Assembly (NCBI GenBank): GCA_945905715.1
Contig: CAMDPW010000009.1
Location: forward strand, 1-41,714
Direction of reading: 5' to 3'
Source: Rickettsia typhi
Lineage (GTDB): Bacteria; Pseudomonadota; Alphaproteobacteria; Rickettsiales; JABSSG01
Length of the DNA stretch: 41,714 nt
Shown here: positions 7,534 to 16,158 of the stretch, in pieces
Layout: every line of letters starts with the position of its first letter
How positions within the stretch are numbered: the first letter of the stretch is position 1
Notes under the pieces: model-generated
Told to the model about the DNA's origin: nothing
Databases searched by the model: none
Seen by the model: the letters and a program-made list of their open reading frames with translations, nothing else
Program-made: the position numbers and the translations under genes

Positions 7534-8475
7534 CTACTGCACTTCCTTAGGCAACCGAAATTTGATATTCTCGTTAATACCCTTAAGGGCATTAATGACA
7601 GAGTTAGGAAAAATACCTTGTAGATACTGTATAATATTATCAATGAGGATTTCTGGAGCAGAGGCACCAGCAGTGATGCCAATGTTGTTGAACGTTCCAA
7701 ACCAACTATGGTCAATATCATCAGGTGTATCAATTAAGTACGAAGGCACACCCATCTCTTCTCCTAAATCTCTCAATCGGTTTGAGTTTGAGCTATTTTT
7801 TGCGCCTATCACTAAAATTATATCTACCTGCTTTGCTAATGTTTTTACAGCATTTTGTCTGTTTTGAGTGGCATAACATATATCTTTTAGTTCTGGACCA
7901 ACTATTTGAGGAAACCTTTCTTTTAGTTTGCTAATTATTTTTGTAGTGTCATCTACGCTTAGAGTAGTTTGAGTAACGTATGCTAAATTAGTAGGATCCT
8001 TTACTACTAAGTAGTTAATATCATTTATGGTAGAAACAAGAAGCACCTCTTGTTGCACTCTTCCTGAAGTACCCTCTACTTCGGGATGTCCCTTATGTCC
8101 AATTATGATGATTTGCTTGTTTAAAGATTCTTGTTTTTTAGCTTCAAGATGTACCTTGGTCACAAGTGGACAAGTTGCATCTACAACGAATAGGTGACGA
8201 TGTCTTGCTTCATTTTCAACTTTATCTGACACGCCATGCGCACTAAAAATTGTTACAGCGTTATTAGGAATTTCATCTAGCTCTTCTACAAAAACCGCTC
8301 CTTTGTCTTTTAAGTGGTTAACTACATATTTGTTGTGCACAATCTCATGCCTGATATACACTGGTGCACCATATTTTTTCAGTGCGCGTTCAACTATGTC
8401 AACCGCGCGCTCTACGCCTGCACAAAATCCACGTGGCGAAGCTAGTATTATGTTAATTGTTTTTGTATTGTGCAT
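7534..8475 (-). CDS. ispH: 4-hydroxy-3-methylbut-2-enyl diphosphate reductase
   Basis: IspH (LytB) is the [4Fe-4S] enzyme of the last MEP-pathway step, reducing HMBPP to IPP and DMAPP. The three cluster cysteines are present at C18 (PRGFCAGVERA), C102 (VDATCPLV) and C200 (LKDICYATQNRQ). The substrate-binding histidines of HEIVHN, SAHG and GHKGHPEVEGT and the C-terminal TAGASAPE are intact. The 313-aa length is normal, so the enzyme should be active. Its start overlaps the end of zapE by 28 bases, implying cotranscription. The convergent murU is 138 bases away, with no clear terminator between them. Confidence 0.96.
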   Translation of the reverse strand: MHNTKTINIILASPRGFCAGVERAVDIVERALKKYGAPVYIRHEIVHNKYVVNHLKDKGAVFVEELDEIPNNAVTIFSAHGVSDKVENEARHRHLFVVDATCPLVTKVHLEAKKQESLNKQIIIIGHKGHPEVEGTSGRVQQEVLLVSTINDINYLVVKDPTNLAYVTQTTLSVDDTTKIISKLKERFPQIVGPELKDICYATQNRQNAVKTLAKQVDIILVIGAKNSSNSNRLRDLGEEMGVPSYLIDTPDDIDHSWFGTFNNIGITAGASAPEILIDNIIQYLQGIFPNSVINALKGINENIKFRLPKEVQ

Positions 8476-9548
8476 GCCAAGTTTTTTGCTTTATTAATAT
8501 ATTCCTCTGATTGCATTTCAATTAATCTTGATAAAGTTCTTTTAAAGCGAAAAGCCATGTTTCCACTGGCGTGTACTTGGCTTAATTCGGCTGCAGAGCT
8601 TAATATTAGCAGTATACTATGTTCATAAATTTCGTCAACCAAATTGATAAACCTAGCTACTTCATTATTATTTTCAGTTGAGAGTGCAGGTACATCGATT
8701 ATTATTATTATTCTAAAATGTTTGCATAAAGCTATGTAGTCAGCAGGTCCTAAATTTTCTTGACATATTTCGCTAAAAGTAAACTTAGCAATATTTTTGT
8801 AAATATTTTTACATATTAATTTTCTCTTTTTTAAATGAATAATATACTCATGAGGCGCATGATTGTCACATAAGTTCTGAAATAAAAATTCTATCTCTTT
8901 ATTATTTGCGGCATGATTCGGTGTAAAAAACACTTGTTGTTTAGCATTGATTTTATTCCTTCTATAATCTATACCATCATTTAAGAAGAATAAATTCATC
9001 TTGTTTTTAATAAGATCTACAAATTCAAGAAATCTATCTCGCTGTAAGCCATGCTGGTAAAGCTCATCTGGATGTTTATTTGAAGTGATAACAATGGTAA
9101 TGTTACGTTTCAAAAGTTCTTGCAATAATTTACCAACTATCATTGCATCAGTAATGTCGTTTATTTCTAACTCATCTAAGCAAATTAGTTGATAATTTAG
9201 AGCAAGCTGCTCCGCTACTTCTTTTATTGGATACTGTATTCGTTGAGTTTTTCTGATACAAAAAATTTGCTCGTGGGTTTGTTGCATAAACTCATGGAAA
9301 TGAATCAAGAGTTTTTTGGTGGTAATAATTTCTTGAAAAAAATTTTTCATTAAAAGAGACTTTCCACATCCAATTGATCCATAAATATAAATCCCTGTAG
9401 GCGCTTTGTTTATCATTCTATTCAGCATAGATTTAAGAGTTGAAAGATTATAGGTGTTTATTTGTTTTTGTAGCTTATTTAGTAACTTAAGCAAATTGTA
9501 TTGCATTTGATCAAGCTGTATTTGTTTTTCAATAAGAAGATTATTCAT
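8448..9548 (-). CDS. zapE: AFG1/ZapE-family ATPase
   Basis: This is a cell-division-associated ATPase of the AFG1-like family; E. coli ZapE acts at the Z-ring under stress, and mitochondrial relatives handle respiratory proteins. Walker A YIYGSIGCGKSLLM is at about residues 54-67 and Walker B LICLDELEIND at about 116-126; most relatives have DE-F-x-V-x-D, so this version is slightly divergent. Sensor region TSNKHPDELYQHGLQRDRF is well conserved. The length of 366 aa is normal. The ATG at 9548 opens directly into the helical N-terminus. It overlaps ispH downstream by 28 bases. Confidence 0.9.
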   Translation of the reverse strand: MNNLLIEKQIQLDQMQYNLLKLLNKLQKQINTYNLSTLKSMLNRMINKAPTGIYIYGSIGCGKSLLMKNFFQEIITTKKLLIHFHEFMQQTHEQIFCIRKTQRIQYPIKEVAEQLALNYQLICLDELEINDITDAMIVGKLLQELLKRNITIVITSNKHPDELYQHGLQRDRFLEFVDLIKNKMNLFFLNDGIDYRRNKINAKQQVFFTPNHAANNKEIEFLFQNLCDNHAPHEYIIHLKKRKLICKNIYKNIAKFTFSEICQENLGPADYIALCKHFRIIIIIDVPALSTENNNEVARFINLVDEIYEHSILLILSSAAELSQVHASGNMAFRFKRTLSRLIEMQSEEYINKAKNLACTIQKQLT

Positions 9549-9582
9549 AATAATAAAATATTATACTACGCTTTTAATTCTC

Positions 9583-9612
9583 TTGACTTTTAAAGCCTAA
9601 AGATTTAATTAT
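9583..9612 (+). promoter_or_regulatory. candidate promoter of tRNA-Ile
   Basis: TTGACT (9583-9588) is a good -35 element. With an 18-base spacer, AATTAT at 9607-9612 is a 4/6 match to a -10 element, and the implied start would lie about 15 bases before the tRNA. The -10 is only moderate. Confidence 0.4.
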
Positions 9613-9634
9613 CAAGACTTGTTTTGCCCTTTAC

Positions 9635-9711
<77 letters not shown>

Positions 9712-9786
9712 TTCAACATATTTTTAACACGAATTATTATATAATCCGATTTATAATCAGCGTTTATTTCTTTAATTTTAAATAAA

Positions 9787-12700
9787 TTAAGGTATAAGTA
9801 TACTAAGAATACTTGAGTCCAAAAGACCTGGTAAAAATAAGCTTAGCGGATCAACAAAAACTTTGGCCTTATCCAAAGGCCCTTTAATAGTATAATTTCC
9901 TGCAATTAAACCTCTGCGCCCTTTAGATCCAGGTATATCATGCCCTATGAATGGTAGGATTGATAGTATAGAATTGAAACCATACACTGGTGGTACTACT
10001 TGACCATAGAGATTAAGGTATTTTTGATTCATATCAATAGTACCAGCTACAGATAAAGCTAAGAAATCACCACTAATGTATGTTTGGTTTATCATAATTA
10101 TATCGTTTGCAATAATAAATTGGCCATGCATCTTTTGGAATGGTATAGAAGTATAGCTTTGTAGAATAGATAAAATGCCGCGAAAAGAGCTAAATGAAAT
10201 TAACTTAGCTAATATTGGAGTCTTAGTGGCAGTAAATTTTGTTAATTCAATTTCTCCAGAATATACAGGCTCAAGTTGCGCGTGTTGTTTATTAACTTTA
10301 GTTACTGTCACTATTAACTCGCCACCTTTGATATTTTGATATACATCAAAAGCTCTCAGAAAAGAAGCAGCGTTGTCAGTTTTTAATAGCAATTTAGGCT
10401 GATTATTTTCTTTGGTTAAAGATAATACTGCTCGCGTCTCTTCTTCCATGTCTAGTTTTAACGTACCACTAGTACATGCATGTAGTTCACAATTAAATTT
10501 GCCTATTACATCATAAAATATTACGTCATTTGACATCAATATTCTTTTGACATTGAAATTTATTTCTGTGACAGCTTGCTTTGACGATGTATTATCATGT
10601 TTAAAATAACCAAATAACCTAGTTTTTTTTAAATTCATTTTATCACCGCTTAAGCTGAATTTAATCTTGTTATCAAGGTTCTGATATTTTATATTAAATA
10701 TATTATTATAAAATTTTACATTACTATTAAAGAAAATCACTTGAGCAAACTTAGCAGTAAATTTTGCCTGAGCTGTTATATTGATGGAATTTTCTGATAT
10801 CAATTCTAACTTAGTAGTTTTCCATGTTTTATCTTCATTAGTAGTCATTTCTAGGTTAAAAGTGCATGCTTTATTATCATCCTTAACTAGATTGATATCA
10901 GGGACAGTAAATTTGGCATTAGTAAAATCTATAGAGCTACTGAAATTCTCATATTTAGGGAAGCTAGTGTATTGCAATTTCATTTTAGCATAACCATCTG
11001 TGATCAAAAAATTATGATCTACAATCTCTTCAAAAGAAGATTGTGTATTAAGGACAAGATTTACAATTAATTGATGGTCAAACACTAAATCATCTGTGTT
11101 GCTTATATAGCTTGTCCAGTTAATATTACCAGATTGTTCATTAATTTTAGCTGGCCCAGATAACTTCACTGTTTTGTTGTCTATAAATAATTGAAAATTC
11201 CCTTCAGTAACTTTAACTTTGTTAAGGAAATTTACGCTCGTATTTTTAAGTTCGGCATTTATGTTTAAAATGGTGTTAGCAAGAGAGATGTCTTGTTGTA
11301 AAAGTATTTTAACATAAATTTTACTACTAAGAGAGCTATTGATAGCTGATAAATTTAGTCCAGATGCCTCAATTTTCCTAACGTTCTCTTGTCCAATAAA
11401 ATTTAAATAGTCTTTGCCATATCCTTTAGTGTCCGCAGTAATCACTAAAGGTAAGTCCGGATCATCATAAATAATTTCAACTAAGCCATTAGTTATATCT
11501 GATGATAACAATTTGGCAGATTGTATGTTTATTTTTGCGCTATGAGTGTCAAACTTAGCATGACCACTAATATTATTAATTTGGTCAAAGTCATTGTCAT
11601 ATTTTAAATCAACATTGCTGAATTCTAGGTTACTTACTATATCTGTTGGAGAAATATGATTGGTGTTAGTGATGTTAATTGTGCAAGAAGCCTTTTCTAC
11701 TACGCCATTTTTTATGCTGCCTATGAGCCAATTTCTTGCCGGAGGCATTATTTCTTCTGGCCATAAATTCTTCAAACTATTGATTTGTATATTTTCTGCT
11801 AAGATAGCTGCATTTACTTTATACGAGTCATTAAGTAAGTTAAATAATTTATTGATTTCTCCATTAACTTGAAGCTTAGTATTATTTATGAGTTTGAATA
11901 AAAAATTATTTATAACTACACTTCTCAACTTGCTATCTATAAAAATGTTTAACTTAAATAAACTCATTGAATACGGTAGCGCATTCTTACTTTCAACTGG
12001 GGATAAGTTCTTTAACGCAATATCTAATATGTTTTTACCGTTGATATTGTCAATATTATAATTAATCTCACCTGAGATCATCAAGCCTTTTTCAGCATTT
12101 CCTATGATTTTATTATGGTATTTTTCCGGAATGAAGCTTGCTAACAGAGTGCTAGGAAAATAATTAAATTTTAATTTTGTATCAATACATGGCTTAGTAT
12201 TATCTATAGTTAAATTCACTGTTGATACCATATCTGGATTTTTTATTGTGAATATTCCAGTGAGTTGATTGTTCTGATTAAGAGAGCTAGTAAAGTTCAG
12301 TTCGTAAATCATATTATGATGAGATATTATCGCGTTATTGATATTGATATTACCAATGAAAAATAATTTATGAGTTGATAATTTATTTAAAATTGAATGG
12401 ATTGTTTTTAATGCTTTATTCCAAGAGAAACTACGCTCCAATTTACTATCTACACTTACAGGAATATTTTTAGAGAAAAATTGGACTTTATCAATATTGA
12501 GGTCAATTTGTATACTTAACGAACTAAGCAATTTTTCTAGCTCAGCTCGAACTTGCAAGTGATCAATATTTAGTACGAGCTTTTGATTGTACCGAACAAT
12601 AAATCCCGTACTCATTAATACTAGTCTTTTATCAGCGTCAGTTGAGAATGATAATTCAGCAATATCAACATCGATTATAGTGGCTTGTGCAATTGTTCTT

Positions 12701-12843
12701 TCAAAGTGTAAAGATTGCAATATGAGAGGTTTTTGCCTTACTACGACACGATAATATAGCGTTGCAGATGAAATCGTAGTCACAATGATTCCAGCTAACA
12801 GCGTATAAAATAATATCTTACATATTTTATTAAAAATTTTCAC
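9787..12843 (-). CDS. YhdP/AsmA-like envelope protein (DUF3971 and AsmA-like C-terminal domain)
   Basis: A 1018-aa protein with one N-terminal membrane anchor (about residues 10-30) and a long, repetitive beta-rich periplasmic body. The C-terminal 160 residues (SFSSFRGILSIL, then GTIDMNQKYLNLYGQVVPP, then GNYTIKGPLDKAKVFVDPLS) are typical of the AsmA-like C-terminal domain of YhdP-type proteins. YhdP, TamB and related AsmA-clan proteins bridge inner and outer membrane and move phospholipids outward. The start is GTG at 12843 with AAGGAA five bases upstream. It follows the PstS-like gene on the same strand by 43 bases. The large size and low complexity make alignment-based naming the weak point; the AsmA clan assignment is firm. 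Confidence 0.82.
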   Translation of the reverse strand: MKIFNKICKILFYTLLAGIIVTTISSATLYYRVVVRQKPLILQSLHFERTIAQATIIDVDIAELSFSTDADKRLVLMSTGFIVRYNQKLVLNIDHLQVRAELEKLLSSLSIQIDLNIDKVQFFSKNIPVSVDSKLERSFSWNKALKTIHSILNKLSTHKLFFIGNININNAIISHHNMIYELNFTSSLNQNNQLTGIFTIKNPDMVSTVNLTIDNTKPCIDTKLKFNYFPSTLLASFIPEKYHNKIIGNAEKGLMISGEINYNIDNINGKNILDIALKNLSPVESKNALPYSMSLFKLNIFIDSKLRSVVINNFLFKLINNTKLQVNGEINKLFNLLNDSYKVNAAILAENIQINSLKNLWPEEIMPPARNWLIGSIKNGVVEKASCTINITNTNHISPTDIVSNLEFSNVDLKYDNDFDQINNISGHAKFDTHSAKINIQSAKLLSSDITNGLVEIIYDDPDLPLVITADTKGYGKDYLNFIGQENVRKIEASGLNLSAINSSLSSKIYVKILLQQDISLANTILNINAELKNTSVNFLNKVKVTEGNFQLFIDNKTVKLSGPAKINEQSGNINWTSYISNTDDLVFDHQLIVNLVLNTQSSFEEIVDHNFLITDGYAKMKLQYTSFPKYENFSSSIDFTNAKFTVPDINLVKDDNKACTFNLEMTTNEDKTWKTTKLELISENSINITAQAKFTAKFAQVIFFNSNVKFYNNIFNIKYQNLDNKIKFSLSGDKMNLKKTRLFGYFKHDNTSSKQAVTEINFNVKRILMSNDVIFYDVIGKFNCELHACTSGTLKLDMEEETRAVLSLTKENNQPKLLLKTDNAASFLRAFDVYQNIKGGELIVTVTKVNKQHAQLEPVYSGEIELTKFTATKTPILAKLISFSSFRGILSILQSYTSIPFQKMHGQFIIANDIIMINQTYISGDFLALSVAGTIDMNQKYLNLYGQVVPPVYGFNSILSILPFIGHDIPGSKGRRGLIAGNYTIKGPLDKAKVFVDPLSLFLPGLLDSSILSILIP

Positions 12844-12886
12844 ATTATTTCCTTAGTAGTTGTTAGATGAGGTTATCATATTTATC

Positions 12887-13885
12887 TTAATGCGTAGCAA
12901 TTAATGTCTGCATTTTATTTAATTCTTGATTTTTTAATGAGATCAATCCTTTGGAACGAAGATATCCATTATCACCAACAACAACACTAGATGTTAATGT
13001 TTCTAAAAAAGATTTAATAGATTTAGTTAATTTATGATCATTGAGAGTTTTTGCGTATATAAATAGAGGCCTAGACAAGGAGTATGTGCTAGACCTGATA
13101 TTATGAAATGTTGGCTCTATACTATCAATGGACACAGCTTTGAGTGTATCAAAATTGTTTTTATAAAAATTGTAACCTATGATACCAAAAGCGTTTATAT
13201 TTTTTTTTAGTTTTTGAATAATTAGATTTTCATTATTGCCGATTTCAATATACTTGCCGTCAGTTCTAATATTTCTACATAATTGAGGATTATTTTTATA
13301 CTCGATAAAAAATTGACAAGATTCTTCCATTACTATTTGATTGAATTCATCTCTTGTTCCGGAAGTATTAGCCGGACCATATAGCTCTATGTTTATCTTT
13401 GGAAGAGTAGGATTTATGTCTGACCATTTCTTATAAGGGTTGCTTACGAGTATACCATTTTGTGGGACATGTTCAGCTAAAGCTAAAAATAATTCTTTGC
13501 GGGTAAAGTTAACCTCATAGTCCATTTGAGCTGTAGCAATTATAATGCCATCATAACCATACTTGATTTCTAGAATGTGATCGATTTTGTTTTTATGACA
13601 TAATTGTGTTTCTGAAGGCTTAATAGCTCGTGACGCGCTGGCAAGATCTGGGTATTTAGCACTATTTCCTAAGCAAAATAATTTCAATCCATTACCAGTC
13701 CCAGTTGATTCTACTATTACTGCATCTCTTTCGTGAGCTAAATAAAACAACTGAGATATAGTGATAATAAAAGGATAAGCTGTTGATGAGCCTGAAATCC
13801 TTATGTAATGTTCTTTACTGTGGGCACTTAGACAAACCAAGCCTACAAGTATCAATTGAATAATTTTATTCCGATGAACTGACAT
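12887..13885 (-). CDS. PstS-like phosphate-binding periplasmic protein
   Basis: A 332-aa protein with an N-terminal signal peptide (basic start, hydrophobic run to about residue 22, cleavage near AHS-KEH). The mature part has the PstS-type ligand loop ISGSSTAYPF, GTGNGLKLFC, SASRAIKPSE and PANTSGTRDEF, all characteristic of periplasmic phosphate-binding proteins of ABC importers or sensory systems. No pstC, pstA, pstB or phoU gene is nearby, so it may pair with a transporter elsewhere or act as a binding or envelope protein alone. Several cysteines (positions in FCLGN, QLCHK, ESCQFF, QLCRN) could form disulfides, unusual for PstS. The gene is divergent from galU. Confidence 0.8.
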   Translation of the reverse strand: MSVHRNKIIQLILVGLVCLSAHSKEHYIRISGSSTAYPFIITISQLFYLAHERDAVIVESTGTGNGLKLFCLGNSAKYPDLASASRAIKPSETQLCHKNKIDHILEIKYGYDGIIIATAQMDYEVNFTRKELFLALAEHVPQNGILVSNPYKKWSDINPTLPKINIELYGPANTSGTRDEFNQIVMEESCQFFIEYKNNPQLCRNIRTDGKYIEIGNNENLIIQKLKKNINAFGIIGYNFYKNNFDTLKAVSIDSIEPTFHNIRSSTYSLSRPLFIYAKTLNDHKLTKSIKSFLETLTSSVVVGDNGYLRSKGLISLKNQELNKMQTLIATH

Positions 13886-13972
13886 TTTTGTTTTTTGTCA
13901 TAAAGTTGTTTATTATTTATTAATAATATTATATATTTTTTGATAAAAATATATCATTTATATCCTGCGATC

Positions 13973-14857
13973 ATGAAATTTAATAAAATAAAGAAAGTGG
14001 TATTTCCAGTTGGTGGCTTAGGTACAAGGTTTTTGCCAGCAACTAAGTCCATTCCAAAAGAGATGTTACCAGTTGTGAATAAGCCTTTAATTCAATATGC
14101 TTTTGAAGAGGCAAGATTGGCTGGAATTGAGCAGTTTATTTTTATTACAGGTAGGAACAAAAACGCAATTGAAAATCATTTTGATCACTCATACGAGTTA
14201 CAGAATATTTTATCAGAACAAGATAAAAAAACTGAACTAAAATTAACTAGAGACTGGGTGCCAGATGCGGGCAAAATTGTATTTATACGACAACAAGGTG
14301 CTTTAGGCCTAGGCCATGCTATTTTATGCGCAAAAAACGTTATTGGCAATGAACCTTTTGCAATCATTCTCGCTGATGAAATGCTACAGTGTGAGCAAGG
14401 ATTTTTATCGCAGATGCAGCAACAATATGTACAACATGGCCATAATATTATTGCAGTTGCCGCAGTGGAAAGAGCGAAAACAAAAAGTTATGGCATAGTC
14501 AAAATTGGGCAAAAAATTGGTAAGATGATAGAGATCAAAGGAATGATTGAAAAGCCGGAACCAGATCTCGCACCATCTAACTTTTCAATTACTGGAAGGT
14601 ATATTTTGCAGCCTGAAATCTTTAAATACTTAAAGCAGGGAAAGCCTGGTAGAGATGGTGAGATACAGCTTACCGATGCTATGTATAATATGTTGCTCGG
14701 TGATAGTACATTTATGGCATTACCGTTTGATGGGCCACGCTTTGATTGTGGTAATCAGGTTGGATTTTTAGCAGCTAATATTGCTTATGCGTTGGCTGAT
14801 AAAAGTATTAACTCACAAGTTAAAGCAGTATTAAAAAGTTATTGTAAAGATTTATGA
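13973..14857 (+). CDS. galU: UTP-glucose-1-phosphate uridylyltransferase
   Basis: GalU makes UDP-glucose from UTP and glucose-1-phosphate, here probably for UDP-glucuronate and LPS sugars. The signature GGLGTRFLPATKSIPKEMLP is at residues 13-32, with ADEML (metal Asp), GMIEKPEP and GPRFDCGNQVGFL following. The length is 294 aa, normal. I chose ATG 13973 because MKFNKIKKVVFPVGG is the family N-terminus; the upstream TTG at 13940 adds eleven unlikely residues. Its stop overlaps the ugd start by four bases (ATGA), so the two are translationally coupled and consecutive in one pathway. Confidence 0.96.
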   Translation: MKFNKIKKVVFPVGGLGTRFLPATKSIPKEMLPVVNKPLIQYAFEEARLAGIEQFIFITGRNKNAIENHFDHSYELQNILSEQDKKTELKLTRDWVPDAGKIVFIRQQGALGLGHAILCAKNVIGNEPFAIILADEMLQCEQGFLSQMQQQYVQHGHNIIAVAAVERAKTKSYGIVKIGQKIGKMIEIKGMIEKPEPDLAPSNFSITGRYILQPEIFKYLKQGKPGRDGEIQLTDAMYNMLLGDSTFMALPFDGPRFDCGNQVGFLAANIAYALADKSINSQVKAVLKSYCKDL

Positions 14858-16158
14858 AAGTTGTAGTAGTTGGTTCTGGTTATGTAGGGTTGGTATCTGG
14901 TGCATGCTTTGCTGAAGTAGGGCATGAAGTGATTTGCGTTGATAATAATATCAATAAAATAGAACAACTAAACAACGGATATGTGCCTATTTTTGAGCCA
15001 GGTTTAGAACGGCTAATAAAGAAGAATAAAGCAACTGGTCATTTAAAATTTAGCAGTGATTTAGCAATTTCTATCAAAACAGCAGAAGTTGTGATAATTG
15101 CTGTTGGCACGCCAACAGATGATATCACGTCAAAGGTGGATTTATCTTTTATTGATTATGCTGTGTTACAAATAAATGATTTAGCACAGCATGATTTATT
15201 AGTTATAGTTAAATCTACCGTACCGGTCGGGACGTGTCAAAAAATAAGTCAAAAATTAAAACAAGTTAATAAGTTCCACTGCAAAGTAGTATCTAATCCT
15301 GAGTTTTTACGCGAGGGTCAGGCTATTATCGATTTTATGAATCCAGATCGTATTGTGATCGGTTGTAACGAAAATGCAGAGACAGAAATTGCGCAATTAT
15401 ACCAAGAGCATATTTCTCGCGGTAAACAAATAATTTTCACTGGCTACGAAACTGCTGAATTAATCAAATACGCCTCTAATACAGCTCTTGCGGTTAAGGT
15501 GGCATTGATAAATGAAATTGCAAGTATTTGTGAGAAAGTTGGCGGTGATATTAATCAAGTTGTGCATGGCGTAGGTCTCGATTCAAGAATTGGTAATAAA
15601 TTTTTGTTGCCAGGCCCAGGATTTGGGGGATCATGCTTTCCAAAGGATGTTAAAGCTTTAGTAAGTATTGCTGCAGAAGCAGGGTTTGACGGTCAATTAA
15701 TTAAGTCAGTCATTACATCTAATAATGCTCACAAATCTAGTATTGTAAATAATATACTTAAGTACTTAAATGGATCAGTGACGGGTAAAGTGATATCCAT
15801 ATTAGGTCTTACCTACAAGGCAAACACTGACGATGTTCGTTGTAGTCCATCAATTGATATTATTAACATGTTGTTAGCACACGGAGCTATAATTCAAGCA
15901 TACGACCCCGAAGGTATTGCAGGCGCTAGAAAAATTTTGGACAAACAGGTCATTTTCGCTGGTGACATTTATCAGGTATTAAACGAATCCAGTTTAGCTG
16001 TGATTGTTACAGAATGGGATCAATTTAGAAATATTGATTATAAGAGATTGAAACAATGCATGGTAAATTCTGTGATATATGATTTAAGAAATGTAATTGA
16101 TAAAAATAAATTAGATACCGGCATTAAGTTATACAAATTAGGCTGCGCTAGTGCATAA
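14854..16158 (+). CDS. ugd: UDP-glucose 6-dehydrogenase
   Basis: Ugd oxidises UDP-glucose to UDP-glucuronate with two NAD+, a precursor for uronic-acid-containing or aminoarabinose-modified envelope sugars. The N-terminal Rossmann motif GSGYVGLVSGACFAEVGH is at residues 7-24, VGTPT near 87-91, SNPEFLREGQA near 148-158, and the catalytic Cys261 sits in GFGGSCFPKDVKAL. The C-terminal half has GLTYKANTDDVRCSPS. The 434 aa are full length and intact. It overlaps galU by four bases upstream and dnaE by eight bases downstream. No downstream glucuronate-using enzyme is in the window. Confidence 0.97.
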   Translation: MKVVVVGSGYVGLVSGACFAEVGHEVICVDNNINKIEQLNNGYVPIFEPGLERLIKKNKATGHLKFSSDLAISIKTAEVVIIAVGTPTDDITSKVDLSFIDYAVLQINDLAQHDLLVIVKSTVPVGTCQKISQKLKQVNKFHCKVVSNPEFLREGQAIIDFMNPDRIVIGCNENAETEIAQLYQEHISRGKQIIFTGYETAELIKYASNTALAVKVALINEIASICEKVGGDINQVVHGVGLDSRIGNKFLLPGPGFGGSCFPKDVKALVSIAAEAGFDGQLIKSVITSNNAHKSSIVNNILKYLNGSVTGKVISILGLTYKANTDDVRCSPSIDIINMLLAHGAIIQAYDPEGIAGARKILDKQVIFAGDIYQVLNESSLAVIVTEWDQFRNIDYKRLKQCMVNSVIYDLRNVIDKNKLDTGIKLYKLGCASA

